From Berberis thunbergii (Eukaryota > Streptophyta > Magnoliopsida > Ranunculales > Berberidaceae), in NCBI GenBank assembly GCA_003290165.1, contig QNQO01000219.1:930001-994000 (forward strand): 64,000 nucleotides of DNA. The letters run 5' to 3'. Shown here piece after piece: positions 54,122-64,000 of the stretch. The translations under genes and the position numbers were made by a program. Each line of letters starts with the position of its first letter. Positions within the stretch are counted from its first letter, which is position 1. The notes below the pieces were generated by a model. That model was not told where the DNA came from. It was given only the letters and a program-made list of their open reading frames with translations, and ran no database searches.

Positions 54122-55620
54122 AAATACATCAAGCGGTGTGTGGTTCGTGGACAGCCGTTGTTCGAATCATATGACAGGCACAAAATCCATGTTCAAGGAG
54201 ATTGATTAAATACAGAAGCCAAAGGTGCAACTTGGAAATGGCAAGGAAATGCAAGTTGAAAGGAAAGGTACAGTGGGCATTGAAACTGCCCATGGTAAAG
54301 TAAAACTTTTGCATAATGTTCAATTTGTACCTGATTTGGGATATAATTTGTTGAGTGTTGGGCAGCTAATGGCTAGTGGGTATTCAGTCTCATTTGATAA
54401 TGGTTCATGTTTAATCAAAGACAAACAATCAGGTCAAACGATGATCAATATCAACATGACTGAAAACAAAATGTTCCCATTGGAAGTCTCAAACATGGGG
54501 AATTTTGTTCTTGCTGCTAGTGGCAAAGATGAGTCAAAGTTATGGCATTTAAGGTACAAACATCTAAACATCAAGGGGCTGAAATTGCAAGCTGAAAAAG
54601 GTATGGTTCTTGGACTACCAAAAATTGGTTCTCTTGAATTATGTGAAGGGCGCATATATGGAAAACAAACTAAAAAGGCAATTCCAATTGGAAAGGCCTG
54701 GAGAGCTTTCAAATGTCTTGAATTAATACATGCTGATTTATGTGGGCCTATAAACTAAGTCTTTTGCTAGAAGCAGTTATTTCTTGCTCTTTACTGATGA
54801 TTGTAGTCGTATGAGTTGGGTTTATTTTTTAGAAACTAAGTTAGAAACATTTGAGAAATTCAGACACTTCAAAGCTATGGTTGAGAAACAACATGGATCA
54901 TACATCAAAGTTTTTTTCACTGATAGAAGTGGAGAGTTCTTATCCAAAGAATTTGATCTTTTTTGCAAAGGAAATGGCATTCATTGGGAGTTGACGACTC
55001 CTTACACTCCGGAGCAAAATGGAGTTGTTGAGCAGAAAAATCGGATTGTTGTGGAAATTGCAAGAAGCATGTTACAAGCAAAAGGGCTATCAAACCAATT
55101 TTGGACCGAAGCTGTGGCAACATTGGTCTATCTATTGAACCTCTCTCCTACAAGGGTTGTCATGAATCAAACTCCAGTTGAAGCTTGGCGTGGCACAAAA
55201 CCACATGTAAGTCACTTAAGAGTCTTTGGGTGTATTGCTTATGTTTTGGTGGACTCTAATTTTCGTCATAAACTTGATGAAAAATTTGAAAAATTCATTT
55301 TCGTCGGTTATTGTACACAATCCAAATCATATAGATTATATAACACTCTTACTGGCAAGCTTATAATAAGAAGAAATGTAGTATTCGATGAAAATGCAAG
55401 TTGGGATTGGAGTCGAAATAATGAAAAGATGCAGCAACAGGTTCCTATACTTAATGGAATCTTTGTAAAAGAAAGTCAAGAGCCAACTCCTACAAATTCA
55501 CCAACTGGTTCTTCTATGGTGTCACCAAGCAGTTCAATTCAGCCTCAAGTCGAAGCCAAAATTCTTCATCAAGTTTTGAAGAACCTGGTGAGACTCCACC
55601 AAGGAAGTTTAGATCCTTGA
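54122..55620 (+). pseudogene. Copia protease and integrase
   Basis: The protease segment (54135-54220) is shifted and broken around the DSG-type motif. From 54225 the frame is open: LGNGKEMQVERKGTVGIET, LLHNVQFVPDLGYNLLSVGQ, then the GAG-pre-integrase zinc domain WHLRYKHLNIKGLKLQ. A stop at 54757 precedes the integrase core: LFTDDCSRMSWVYFLETK, FFTDRSGEFLSKEF, YTPEQNGVVEQKNR (D, D and E positions visible). The chromodomain-less tail reaches 55620. Confidence 0.85.
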
Positions 55621-56911
55621 TTGACATATATGAGTCTTGTCAATTTGCTCTTACTGTTTCAGATCCTGTTACGTATGAAGAAGCAGCTGCCAAGGAAGAA
55701 TGGAAACTAGCAATGATGGAAGAATTGACAACAATTGAAAAGAATGGAACGTGGAAAATGGTGGACTTTCCCGAAGGCAAAAATGCAATTGGCTTGAAGT
55801 CGGTATTCAAAACAAAATTTTGTGCTGATGGAAGTATACAAAAATACAAAGCTCAGCTTGTGGCGAAAGGATACGTGCAACAACATGGTATTGACTATAT
55901 GAAGAAACTTTTACTCCAGTAGCCCGCTTTGAAACTGTAAGAACTGTTCTAGCATTGGCAGGACAATTAGGATGGCATGTTTATCAATTTGACGTCAAAT
56001 AAACATTTCTAAATGGAGATTTGCAAGAGAAAGTTTATGTAACTCAACTGGATGGTTTCATATTTAAAGGCAAGGAGACAAAGGTGTACAAGCTGAGAAA
56101 GGCGTTGTATGGATTGAAGCAGACACCATGGGCATGGTATAGCAAAATTGATAAATACTTCCAGCAAAACGGGTTCATGAAGAGTGAAAATGAGCCCACA
56201 CTCTATTCGAAGAAGGAAATAAAAATGATTTCATCATTGTTTGTCTTTACATTGATGATATCATTAACACAAGTTTCTTTAAATCTCTTGTGGCTGAGTT
56301 TAAATCACATATGATGAATGAGTTTGAAATGCCAAATATGGGTTTACTGCATTATTTTCTTGGCCTTGAAGTTCAACAAGTTAAGTTGGCATGTTAAGTT
56401 GTAAATCTGCAGCTACACCCATGAATACTAATGAAAAATTGCAGCTTGAAGATGGGGCAGAGATGGCTGATGCTAAAAGATTTAGAGGCTTGGTTGGTGG
56501 CTTAATTGATCTAAGTCACACCCGCCTCGATATTGCATTTTCTGTTGGTGTAATTTCCAGGTTTATGAAACATCCTTCAAAGCTTCATTTTGGAGCAGCA
56601 AAGTGAGTCTTGTGTTACATTGCTAGAACGGTGAATTATGGAATTTGGTACTCAAAAACTTCCAATTTCAGATTATGTGGGTTCACTTGGAGCAAGTTTG
56701 TTGGATGATAGACGAAGTATTTCGGCAAATGTTTTTACGCTTGGATTAGGAGTAATCACTTGGAGCTCAAAAAAACAAGTCATAACAGCATTGTCCTCCT
56801 CAGAAGCTAAGTATGTTGCAGCTACTTCAACAGCTTGTCAAGCTGTTTGGTTAAGGAGAATGTTAGTAGACCTTCAACAAAGGCAAGAAGGAGCAACAAA
56901 AAATTTACCAA
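55617..56911 (+). pseudogene. Copia reverse transcriptase and RNase H, truncated
   Basis: RT starts EEAAAKEEWKLAMMEELTTI, IEKNGTWKMVDFPEGK, KYKAQLVAKGYVQQHGIDY. A shift at 55905 and a stop at 56000 follow, then KVYKLRKALYGLKQTPWAW and, in another frame, VCLYIDDII (56245). A deletion near 56390 removes the RT-RNase H connection. RNase H resumes at KRFRGLVGGLIDLSHTRLDI and ITALSSSEAKYVAATSTACQ, and ends at VDLQQRQEGATK|N, where relatives continue with the DNKSAI motif. The break is the fusion point with the NBS-LRR gene. Confidence 0.9.
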
Positions 56912-59496
56912 TGCAATCTGGTACCACTTCAATATTAGACGAATTCAAATCCATTGCTCGTAAGAGGATAAAATCTGAGAAGACAAACTTCACAGTCACA
57001 GTCACTCCACTTAACCGAATTAGAGAGCGTAAGCATGGCAAGGATCTATGCATTGACTCGAGAATAGAAGTTGGTGGTACTTCCCTATAAGACAATAGAG
57101 ACAAAGGTGCATTCTTTCTGTAATATTTCTTGCACTTCCAACACCCTCAACAAAATATTCATCTCCTGCAATATTACTTGCAAGATCATGCATCTTACGT
57201 GTTATTATGCCGCCATCTTTGTCCTTCTTTATGTCTTGAAAGAAGGATCTCTGTAGCAATACATTAAAAATCTCATTCCCAACATCCTCCAACTCTAGTT
57301 TTGCTCGGGATTGCACCAAACCGTTTGCCATCCATAATTGAATCAATCCTTCTTTTTCAATGTTAAAATCTTTGGGGAAAACGGAGCAATAAACAAAGCA
57401 TTGTTTCAACATTGATGACAAGTGGTAATAACTCAATCTCAATGCTGGTAATATGACTTTCACATGACTTTGAGGGAGCTCCCAAATTGCACTGTCTTTG
57501 ACTTCATTCCATTCATTTTCCTCATTTTTGAAGCGGAGCAAGCCTCCCATCGCTTTCGCCGCCAAGGGCAAACCTCCACATTTCTTCACGATCTCTTTGC
57601 CAATCTTCACCAACGCTTCCCTTTCTTCATTTCTCGGACCAAATGCATATTGTTTGAATAAAGCCCAACAATCTTTTTTTGATAAAGCGCTTAGGCAATG
57701 AGGAGGAATTGTGCTAGTGATAGATGCTACTGTTGGCAGGCGAGTGGTCACAATAATTGAACTACCTTGTGCTCCACTTGCGAAAAATCCCATCATTTTG
57801 TTCCATTCTTCTTGGTTTTCTTCCCATACATCATCTAGAACAAGCAAAAATCTCTTGCCATGTACCTCCTTTTGAAGGCGCCGCTGGAGAAGTTCCAAGT
57901 CTTCAAGATTACATTCACTTCCTAAAATAGAGGCTATGACCGCTTTCATGAGACGTTTGATATCAAAATCATCTGTTACACAAACCCATGATCTATCTTT
58001 GAAATGATTTTCCACCCGCTTATCATTGTAAACCAAGTGGGCAAGAGTTGTTTTGCCAAGTCCTCCCATACCCAGAATGGGAAAAACAGAAATATTGCCC
58101 TAGCTACTGCTGCTTGCGTTATTATGAACTAGCTCACGAATAGCTTTCGGGTGCTTACTTATTTGGGTATGGAATTGGTCCAAAATCAAGTAAGCTGAGC
58201 CAAGCAATTGCTTCACCAACTTTTTTCTGTCTCCATCTCTTCTGTAAGCTCGGGGTTCAGTTAAGAGAGAAATAGTTATACATTCCGGAAATACTACCAT
58301 GCTATTTTCCTTTTCCTTTTCATTTTGCAACTCAAGCCCCAAACATTTTTCGGTCAACTCATGAAAAATCTCATTGGGCTTTTGAATTTTCCCATAAAGC
58401 TCGCTTACGTGGTTGCTGTTGCTCGCTTCCTTGGAGGCTAGTTGCTGTAAACCTTCATATTAGTGTTCTAAAAATCGCTAGGCGTTGGGCAGGTGGCGAG
58501 CAGGTGCCTAGCACCCAGGGGCCTAGGCGGTCTTAGGTTTTGTATTATAACTTTAATAATTTACAAAAGTTAAGCATAATACCTTATCAATTACATCCAA
58601 TTTAATGCCAATATACATATGCAAAATTTAAAAACATGAAAAATTAACAATCATCAACAAAATTTATTAAAACTCAAATGACTGAAGTTGGTCATGATGG
58701 GTATTTTATATAAATTTGACTTTGTGGACAAATATCCAAACCTACTCTTTTATTTTTCTTCAAATTGCACGAATAACCTCAGTCATGTTTGATAAAATCT
58801 ACATTAGTAAAATTGGTACCGGCAGATCCTTTGAGAATTTCATTAAGTAATCATCCTTTATTACATTTAGACATATACTGAATAAAAAATAATTAAATAG
58901 TTTATTTCTAAAAAAGATAAAAGAAAAATAAAATAATAACACAATCAACCTTATTAAGAAATAAAAAAAAAAAAAAATTGCCTAGACCGCCTAGGCTGTC
59001 CAGACCCCTCCTAGGCCGCCCAGACCCCGCCTAGACTGCCCAGAACAGCCCAAACTGCCCGCCCAACTATTAATCTGAGCGGTTTTCCACCTTTTAACGC
59101 CTAGGCCGATTTTTAGAACACTGCTTCATATTCAAACTCATCAAACACATCATCAGTCTTATACGCTGCATCATTCAGCTCTTGTAGCCAAAACCGAATT
59201 CCATATGCCTCTTCCTTTTTGATGAACTGCCTCTCCTCTGCATCATTGAGGACTTTTATGATTTTACAGAAAGTTGTGTAAAGCTTCTTCAGCTCTTTCA
59301 CTAATGGACCAAGCCTCTGGATATGGTCCTTGTGGATTAAAGATTTGAGCCTTTCGAACACAACTCCAAAGAATGGACAAACTACTTGATCTGCTGCTTC
59401 CATCTCCTCCTTTTGCATAAACATTTTTTTTTTAATTGTTGTTGCAAGAAGAGAAGAAGAATTGTTACAGTAAGAAAATTGGATTTGAAATTCCAC
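56912..59496 (-). pseudogene. CC-NBS-LRR resistance gene, pseudogene
   Basis: Minus strand. CC domain at 59403-59124 (MEAADQVVCPFFGVVFERLK, LNDAEERQFIKKEEAYGIRF, WLQELNDAAYKTDDVFDEFE), then a MITE (58462-59123), then the CC-NBS linker to 58101. An in-frame TAG sits at 58098-58100, right before the P-loop GMGGLGKTT. The NBS follows: VCVTDDFDIKRLMKAV, kinase-2 FLLVLDDVWEENQEEW, SSIIVTTR, CGGLPLAAKAMGG, SMLKQCFVYCSVFPKDF, and MHD as KMHDLASNIAG. A shift near 57110 leads into the first LRRs (PCLRSLIRLSGVT, DFILLRAMDLNSSNIEVVPD), cut at CIGK by the copia fusion. Relatives are RGA-type CNL intracellular immune receptors. The remaining LRRs are missing. Confidence 0.9.
58462..59123. mobile_element. 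MITE in CC exon of NBS-LRR gene
   Basis: 662 bp. Ends AGTGTTCTAAAAATCGCTAG and, inward from the right, CAGTGTTCTAAAAATCGGCC. Subterminal cgcctagg words. Flanked by cttcatatt on both sides (58453-58461 and 59124-59132), so an 8-9-bp duplication. hAT-like. Its removal would join FEYE with GLQQLASKE in frame, which proves it landed in a coding exon. Confidence 0.9.
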
Positions 59497-59499
59497 AAA

Positions 59500-60643
59500 G
59501 AAGAAAGAAGAAAGTAAAGTGATAACTCCTCTTTATTGTTATTGCTATCTCAATTATTTTTATGTGTAATGGTTGTTTGGCTTGAATTATTTTCCTTTAG
59601 CAGATTTACAACTGGATGAATGACCTACCATGTTGTGCTAACGAATATTGCTTTTGTAAAAGCTATGGTTGTTGGTGACTTCCTTTTCATACCGAAATAA
59701 TGAAAACATAGCTTGGTCCGCATGAAAGAAGTGTCATTTACAATCTACTTTCTAATACAATACCAAATTGATCATCTACATTAAATAGCAACATAACATG
59801 TTGAGCACATGATTAACAAAAGAAAAAAAGAAAAAAAGAAAAAAAGAAAAAGAAGAAAATAACAGGTACAACAAAGTGCGGTGAATCAGTGAAGAAAAAG
59901 AAGAGCATGCAGAGAATAACCATGAACTGGTGAAACTTGATGACTTACGTAACATGACCCCTGCCTCTTTCTCTCTCTCATTTGCTTCCCATGACATTTG
60001 TGAAGTCGTATGATTTACTATTCAGGAGCGAATGCTTGAAGTTTTGAGTGTGTGTGTATGATAGGCTCTTTATTTCAGTTTTGAAAAAGAAGTGTATGTG
60101 TACGCTTGAAACATGATTTCAAGGGGTCCAGTGGTAGTGGCAGGTCTAAATGAAAAGGAAAACCAATGGCTAAATGAAGCATGAGATCGATCGAGGGGTC
60201 AGTGTTTGTTTGTAAAGACAATAATTCATGGAAACCATAATAAAGATTTAAGGCAGAGTAGTCATTTTGGTGCGTGTGTGAACTTCTTTCTTCAGGGTAT
60301 TATCACATTTAGTAAGGCGGGATGCGAAGTGAAACATAACCAACATAATAAATTTTGAACACAAATAAAAATAAATGTAAACGCGATGGTCTTGTTACTG
60401 ATAATCCAAGTAGGTTAAAACTGGAGCTTCTGATTTGTCGGCAGTAGTTTAGTACTGTTGCATATTGCAGTGCTTCTAGCAGAAAAAATTGTGCACATTA
60501 TAAGAATATACCCATAACCCTTTGCTTTGTTTTGGAGCAGAACATCTTATTATATTGACCCAATGTTTTCACATGTATGCAACTCAAAGTTCTAAACATG
60601 CTTGATTATAAGTGTTCAATTACTCTTTCATATGTGTGCTTGT
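59500..60643. other. NBS-LRR upstream region, no gene recognised
   Basis: Promoter-side DNA of the CNL pseudogene. (aaaag)n-rich purine run at 59820-59860. At 60550-60592 a segment (tatattgacccaatgtttt..catgtatgcaact) recurs at 62158-62195. Confidence 0.4.
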
Positions 60644-60655
60644 GCAATTGTGTTT

Positions 60656-62143
60656 TTTTTTTGGAAAGCGAGCGGGGGTTATTTAGGATCCCTAAACCTG
60701 AAAAAAAAAAAGATAAGTTGAAGTTACATCCGTAAATAAGCTTTTCCTGATTTATCTTCATGTACAATATCTTTCAAATCTTGCGTAAACGAACTCGGTG
60801 TAATTTCCAAGTATTCCGAGCTTGGGTGTAGGCTAGCAAGTCTATCCGCGACTCTATTTGCTTCTCTGTACTCATGTATTATAGTAAATTCTTCCAGTTC
60901 TACCAGCATTCTCCTGATCTTATTGATAACGTGTCTAAGGTTCCACGCAGTCTGTCGAGCATTGAGCAAGTAATCACACACTGTTGTAGAGTCAGTGCTA
61001 AGTACTAGTTTTCTAATACATCCTGAGCTGACTAGTTGTAAACCCGCCCCAACTCCTTGTAGTTCATGCTTGAGAATTGTCTGGCCTGCAATCGAACCAG
61101 CACAAGCAGCCACAATGTCGCCTTGATCATCCCTAATTACAGCGCCATAACCCCCTGTGAGGCCTCGTAGTGATCCATCAGAATTAAGTTTAAACCAACT
61201 AGTAGGAGGTTTCTTCCAAGAGCACACAATTGGAGATCGAGTCCTGAACTGTGGTTCAAGGTGCCATGTCTCGAAGAGCTGTCTGTTGGCTGCAGTGTCA
61301 TCAATGACTAGCTCATCAGCAGAAAATTTGAGTCGTCGTATGTCACTGTAAATGCGCTGGACTAGATCATTACTTGAGCATTGTTGTTGGTATAGTCTAG
61401 TGTTTTTTTCGGTCCATATGTAGTAGATAGTGGCGTTAAGTGCTACCTTTTTCAACTGTTTATCGCAACTGTTTCCTCTGAGGTTGCTAGCACACCACCT
61501 GAGTTCGTCTTCCCATCCTGTAATCTGCCTAGAGTAGTTCAGATATTGTAGCATTCTTCCCCAAACATCTCGAGAGTATGTACATACAAAGAAAATGTGA
61601 CTTGCAGTCTCACTGTCCTGAGTACATAATGGGCAGATATCCTGTTGAGCTTTGCCCCATTGCTTGAGTTTGCTTAGTGTCTTTAAGGCACCATGACATA
61701 AGATCCAAGTTATGAAGGAATGCTTGGGAATACTCCCTTTGAACCAGACTATGTGAGCCCATTCCACCTGTGTGTTATGCTTCCTGATTGCTTCATAGGT
61801 TGATTTCAGATGGAATTGACCATCACTGCTAAGGCTCCACAACACCTCATCTTGTTTACTAGCATCGAGTTCAACACAGTCTAGGTGGGTAGTAATATCA
61901 CTGATGAGGTTGCTTACACTCTGAGGTATGCTCTAGTTGTTGTTGCTGATAATGGCCGCGACTTTAGCATCTTTGTGAAGTGTCGAGTCATACAATAACT
62001 CCTGTGGAAATCTATCCATTAGAATGCCCGTGGGGTGCCATGGATCCTTCCAAAAAGATGTACTCTCACCGTTGCCAATGGAGTATATAGCTAACTGGAC
62101 AGCCTTAGCCTTGGATTCCAGTATCTTGTGCAGGGACCAGGAA
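60656..62143 (-). mobile_element. 5'-truncated LINE
   Basis: Poly-A end (plus-strand T10 at 60651-60662) and a 12-bp duplication gcaattgtgttt (60644-60655 and 62144-62155). Contains the last ~470 codons of ORF2 with a single in-frame stop, so it is a young insertion. Its tail (ggaaagcgagcgggggt) resembles the aaggcaagcgcggggt tail of the LINEs at 4977 and 10099. Confidence 0.92.
60724..62140 (-). pseudogene. LINE ORF2 C-terminus: zf-RVT and RNase H
   Basis: Reads SIGNGESTSFWKDPWHPTG (near 62070), a TAG at 61933 where relatives have Trp, then the zf-RVT domain (FKGSIPKHSFITWILCHGAL, CPLCTQDSETASHIFFVCTY; CX2CX8HX4C), and an intact plant-type RNase H (RVT_3): FKLNSDGSLRGLTGGYGAVI with the first Asp, HELQGVGAGLQL (E), LVLSTDSTTVCDYLL (D) and YREANRVADRLASL. 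Ends YLRM at 60724. Reverse transcriptase and endonuclease lost by 5' truncation. Confidence 0.9.
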
Positions 62144-62309
62144 GCAATTGTGTTTAGTTTATATTGACCCAATGTCTACATGTATGCAACTTAAGCTGCT
62201 TGAAGAAATGTTCCAAGTAGACCCATTCTACATGTATCCAATCTTCTCTCATCCAAGGAAGACAACTTATGTAAATTCAAAATTTCTAGTTAGCCTTGTT
62301 TGCTGGCCT

Positions 62310-63030
62310 TTTCTTGGCCTTGTGAATTGGGAAGGTTTTGCTCCGTAGAAGAGTATAATTAAGGTAGTCATGCTTGTTCTCATGTTGTTGATGAAAAATT
62401 TTTTAAAACCAAAACAAAGAAACACTATACCTTTATTGTATTGTTTTTTAATCAGTCAAAGAAGGAAAAATATTCCAAGCTACTTGTTGACCTAATTTTT
62501 GTTTAAAGAAGTGTAGATTGTTTCGTGAAGAATAACAAAGGGAGAATATAATTTTGGTGCTGAGTAGGAGAGACAATGAGAAAACAAAACTTTAGCAAAT
62601 CAACAATGCTGTTTGCAACATGTATGAAAGACATGAAATGCATGAAACCATTTTTTGCTTTGATGGCGTGAAATAACATAACAGTTTCCAATGTTTCCAT
62701 ATGATTGAATTTCAGCACTAATATTACCGAACTAATTCTATGCAATGTTATAGAAATTGCAAAAGTTTTAGCCTTTAAACACAAAACAAGATGTATCTTT
62801 TCTATTGAAACATAACCTTAATTCCCAGGTAGACAGGTGCAATAAAATCCTAAATTTAGATGAAAAGACCTATCATCAGGACATTCATGCTTACCACTTA
62901 TTTTAGAGCTATCTTAATATGCTTTGAGCTTCACCATTCATCAAAACTAAAGCAGGACTTGAATTTTAAGTTCTGAATATAAAATAAACTTTCATGAAAA
63001 TCGACAGACTAAAATCATTAAGATTGTCAT
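62310..63030. repeat. Segmental duplication, copy 2
   Basis: Homologous to 49330-50045 in the same orientation. Begins with a broken remnant of the membrane-protein C-terminus (IGKVLLRRRV) and runs through its 3' flank. Confidence 0.85.
62503..62784 (-). other. Antisense frame shared by both duplicates (copy 2)
   Basis: 93 codons, MCLKAKTFAISITLHRIS..., colinear with 49534-49785, with an in-frame six-codon insertion (METLET) and a smaller one near the end. Undetermined whether coding. Confidence 0.3.
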
Positions 63031-64000
63031 CTACACTCTAAAGAAAATATAGATCATAGACTTTCATAATGTTAATAGACGCAGGTCCAGAAGAGAGATA
63101 TATGAAAGATGAAGAGAAGAGAATGTCCTATAAAAGAACCTTCAACTCAGTTTCATGCTTTAAGGTGTGCCATGTGCCTGTACATTCACTCTATGTGGGT
63201 GAAATCTCTATGAATTTCCATTGTCTTTAGAAAATAATAGTCTGTACATATTTACACTGTGAGGTTCCCAGTAATCATAGACATAATAGGACAAGCAAAG
63301 CGGCCATTGCCGAAAGCCACTAAAATTAATTGAGAAGGGTAACAGAAATTGAAGTTTCATTTTTGAGGATACAAGAGTAGTAGTATCACAGTCCCTGCCA
63401 AGGGCCATACAAGTGAAACAAGAGGATGACAGGATTGATGATGCTCTGGTCATCGATTGTATATTATGGAACAGAGGATTGATAATTAAACTAGACAACA
63501 TTTTGCTTACTAATGACCTGAATGGCTATATGAAGTTTCTGCTTGATTAGAATAAGCAATGGCAAAATATGAGCTTGCCCTGAAGTGGCCCATAGGAAAG
63601 CCTGTTGTATTTAAACCAAAAACTTAAGACTCTAGTTGATTCAATGGAAACAAGAAGAATAGAAACATACCTTGATCCATAGCGATTTCCCCTTTGATTG
63701 TGATGAGTTTGGATTTTCCGATTGATTCAAGCGTTTCCTTAGATTCTCTGTTGAGAGGATACAGAAGACAATGCCAAAAGTTATCTCTTTTCACGCATAA
63801 CGCTCAATCGGGGACCAACCCATATTTATAATGCTTGTAAGTCATAACCCTTGAACTTATGAGCTGTGATTTCCAATTCTGCCCCTCATTGAATTAGAAA
63901 TTACATCCTTATTTACACCATGTTATTTATTAATACCTTATAGTCCAACACCCCTATTAGATCACATATTAGATGGACTACACTTTAAGATAGCAATACA
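63031..64000. other. Possible first exon of a minus-strand gene; otherwise unassigned
   Basis: At 63671-63680 the minus strand reads ATGGATCAAG followed by a consensus donor gtatgtttct and preceded by a leader-like stretch (63681-63760). A 97-codon frame at 63208-63501 has no recognisable domain. Nothing else identified to the window end. Confidence 0.25.

Larger units (their letters stand above)
51700..56911 (+). mobile_element. Ty1/copia retrotransposon lacking its 3' LTR
   Basis: One LTR (about 51700-53124, beginning tcGTTGAAGAATGATTC and ending TTTCAACA, with a hAT element inside), primer-binding site, gag, protease, integrase, RT and RNase H in plus-strand order. It stops abruptly at about 56905-56911 inside the RNase H domain and is fused to a resistance-gene pseudogene. 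No 3' LTR or target duplication. Coding regions carry a few stops and one deletion, so relatively young. Confidence 0.85.

Overview
The window is plant nuclear DNA, from a eudicot as far as gene content can tell. It carries a three-exon WRKY gene, a LysM-receptor ectodomain, a CC-NBS-LRR gene, an F-box gene and a plant membrane-protein gene. Introns are canonical, base composition is AT-rich, and most of the sequence is transposable elements (TEs) nested in one another. I cannot name the species.

Layout. 1-3.4 kb: a CACTA MITE (TSD TGA), then a CACTA terminus next to pasted alcohol-dehydrogenase and AAA-ATPase exon fragments, then a copia RNase H scrap. 3,389-11,198: a 7.8-kb CACTA element (TSD CCT) holding an internally deleted LINE that keeps ORF1, a second LINE scrap, and exon-like host fragments with intact splice sites. 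11.5-12.1 kb: a LysM receptor exon with no kinase after it. 12,986-16,974: a Mutator-like element with long inverted repeats, remnants of a FAR1-type transposase on the minus strand and a convergent gene with a Cauli_VI/RNase-H1 N-terminal domain on the plus strand. 17.5-19.24 kb: a 5'-truncated LINE (10-bp TSD) just downstream of the WRKY gene (19,580-21,060, minus).

22.4-27.1 kb: three hAT-type elements with 8-bp TSDs, the largest (24,298-27,125) carrying a captured host gene fragment. 27,604-36,712: a decayed Ty3/gypsy Tat-type element with both LTRs, a second RNase H, an antisense reading frame near its 3' LTR, and a hAT element (32,366-33,728) inside it. 37,613-43,972: a second Tat-type element in minus orientation that lacks reverse transcriptase and integrase but has a ~107-bp tandem array and a long broken antisense coding region. 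45,044-46,217: a hAT element carrying what looks like exon 1 of an endo-beta-mannosidase gene.

46-51.7 kb is the most gene-like stretch: tandem repeats, an intact multi-pass membrane protein gene (48,571-49,431), a segment duplicated at 62.3-63.0 kb, and an F-box pseudogene. 51.7-56.9 kb: a copia element with one LTR (itself holding a hAT element) that runs without a 3' LTR into a CNL resistance-gene pseudogene (56.9-59.5 kb, minus). That pseudogene is broken by a MITE, an in-frame stop before the P-loop and a frameshift. 60,656-62,143 is another 5'-truncated LINE (12-bp TSD).

Only the WRKY gene and the membrane-protein gene look clearly functional. The LysM gene could be expressed as an ectodomain-only protein. 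The main theme is serial insertion plus capture of host exons by at least three kinds of DNA transposon (CACTA, hAT and a nested TIR element).
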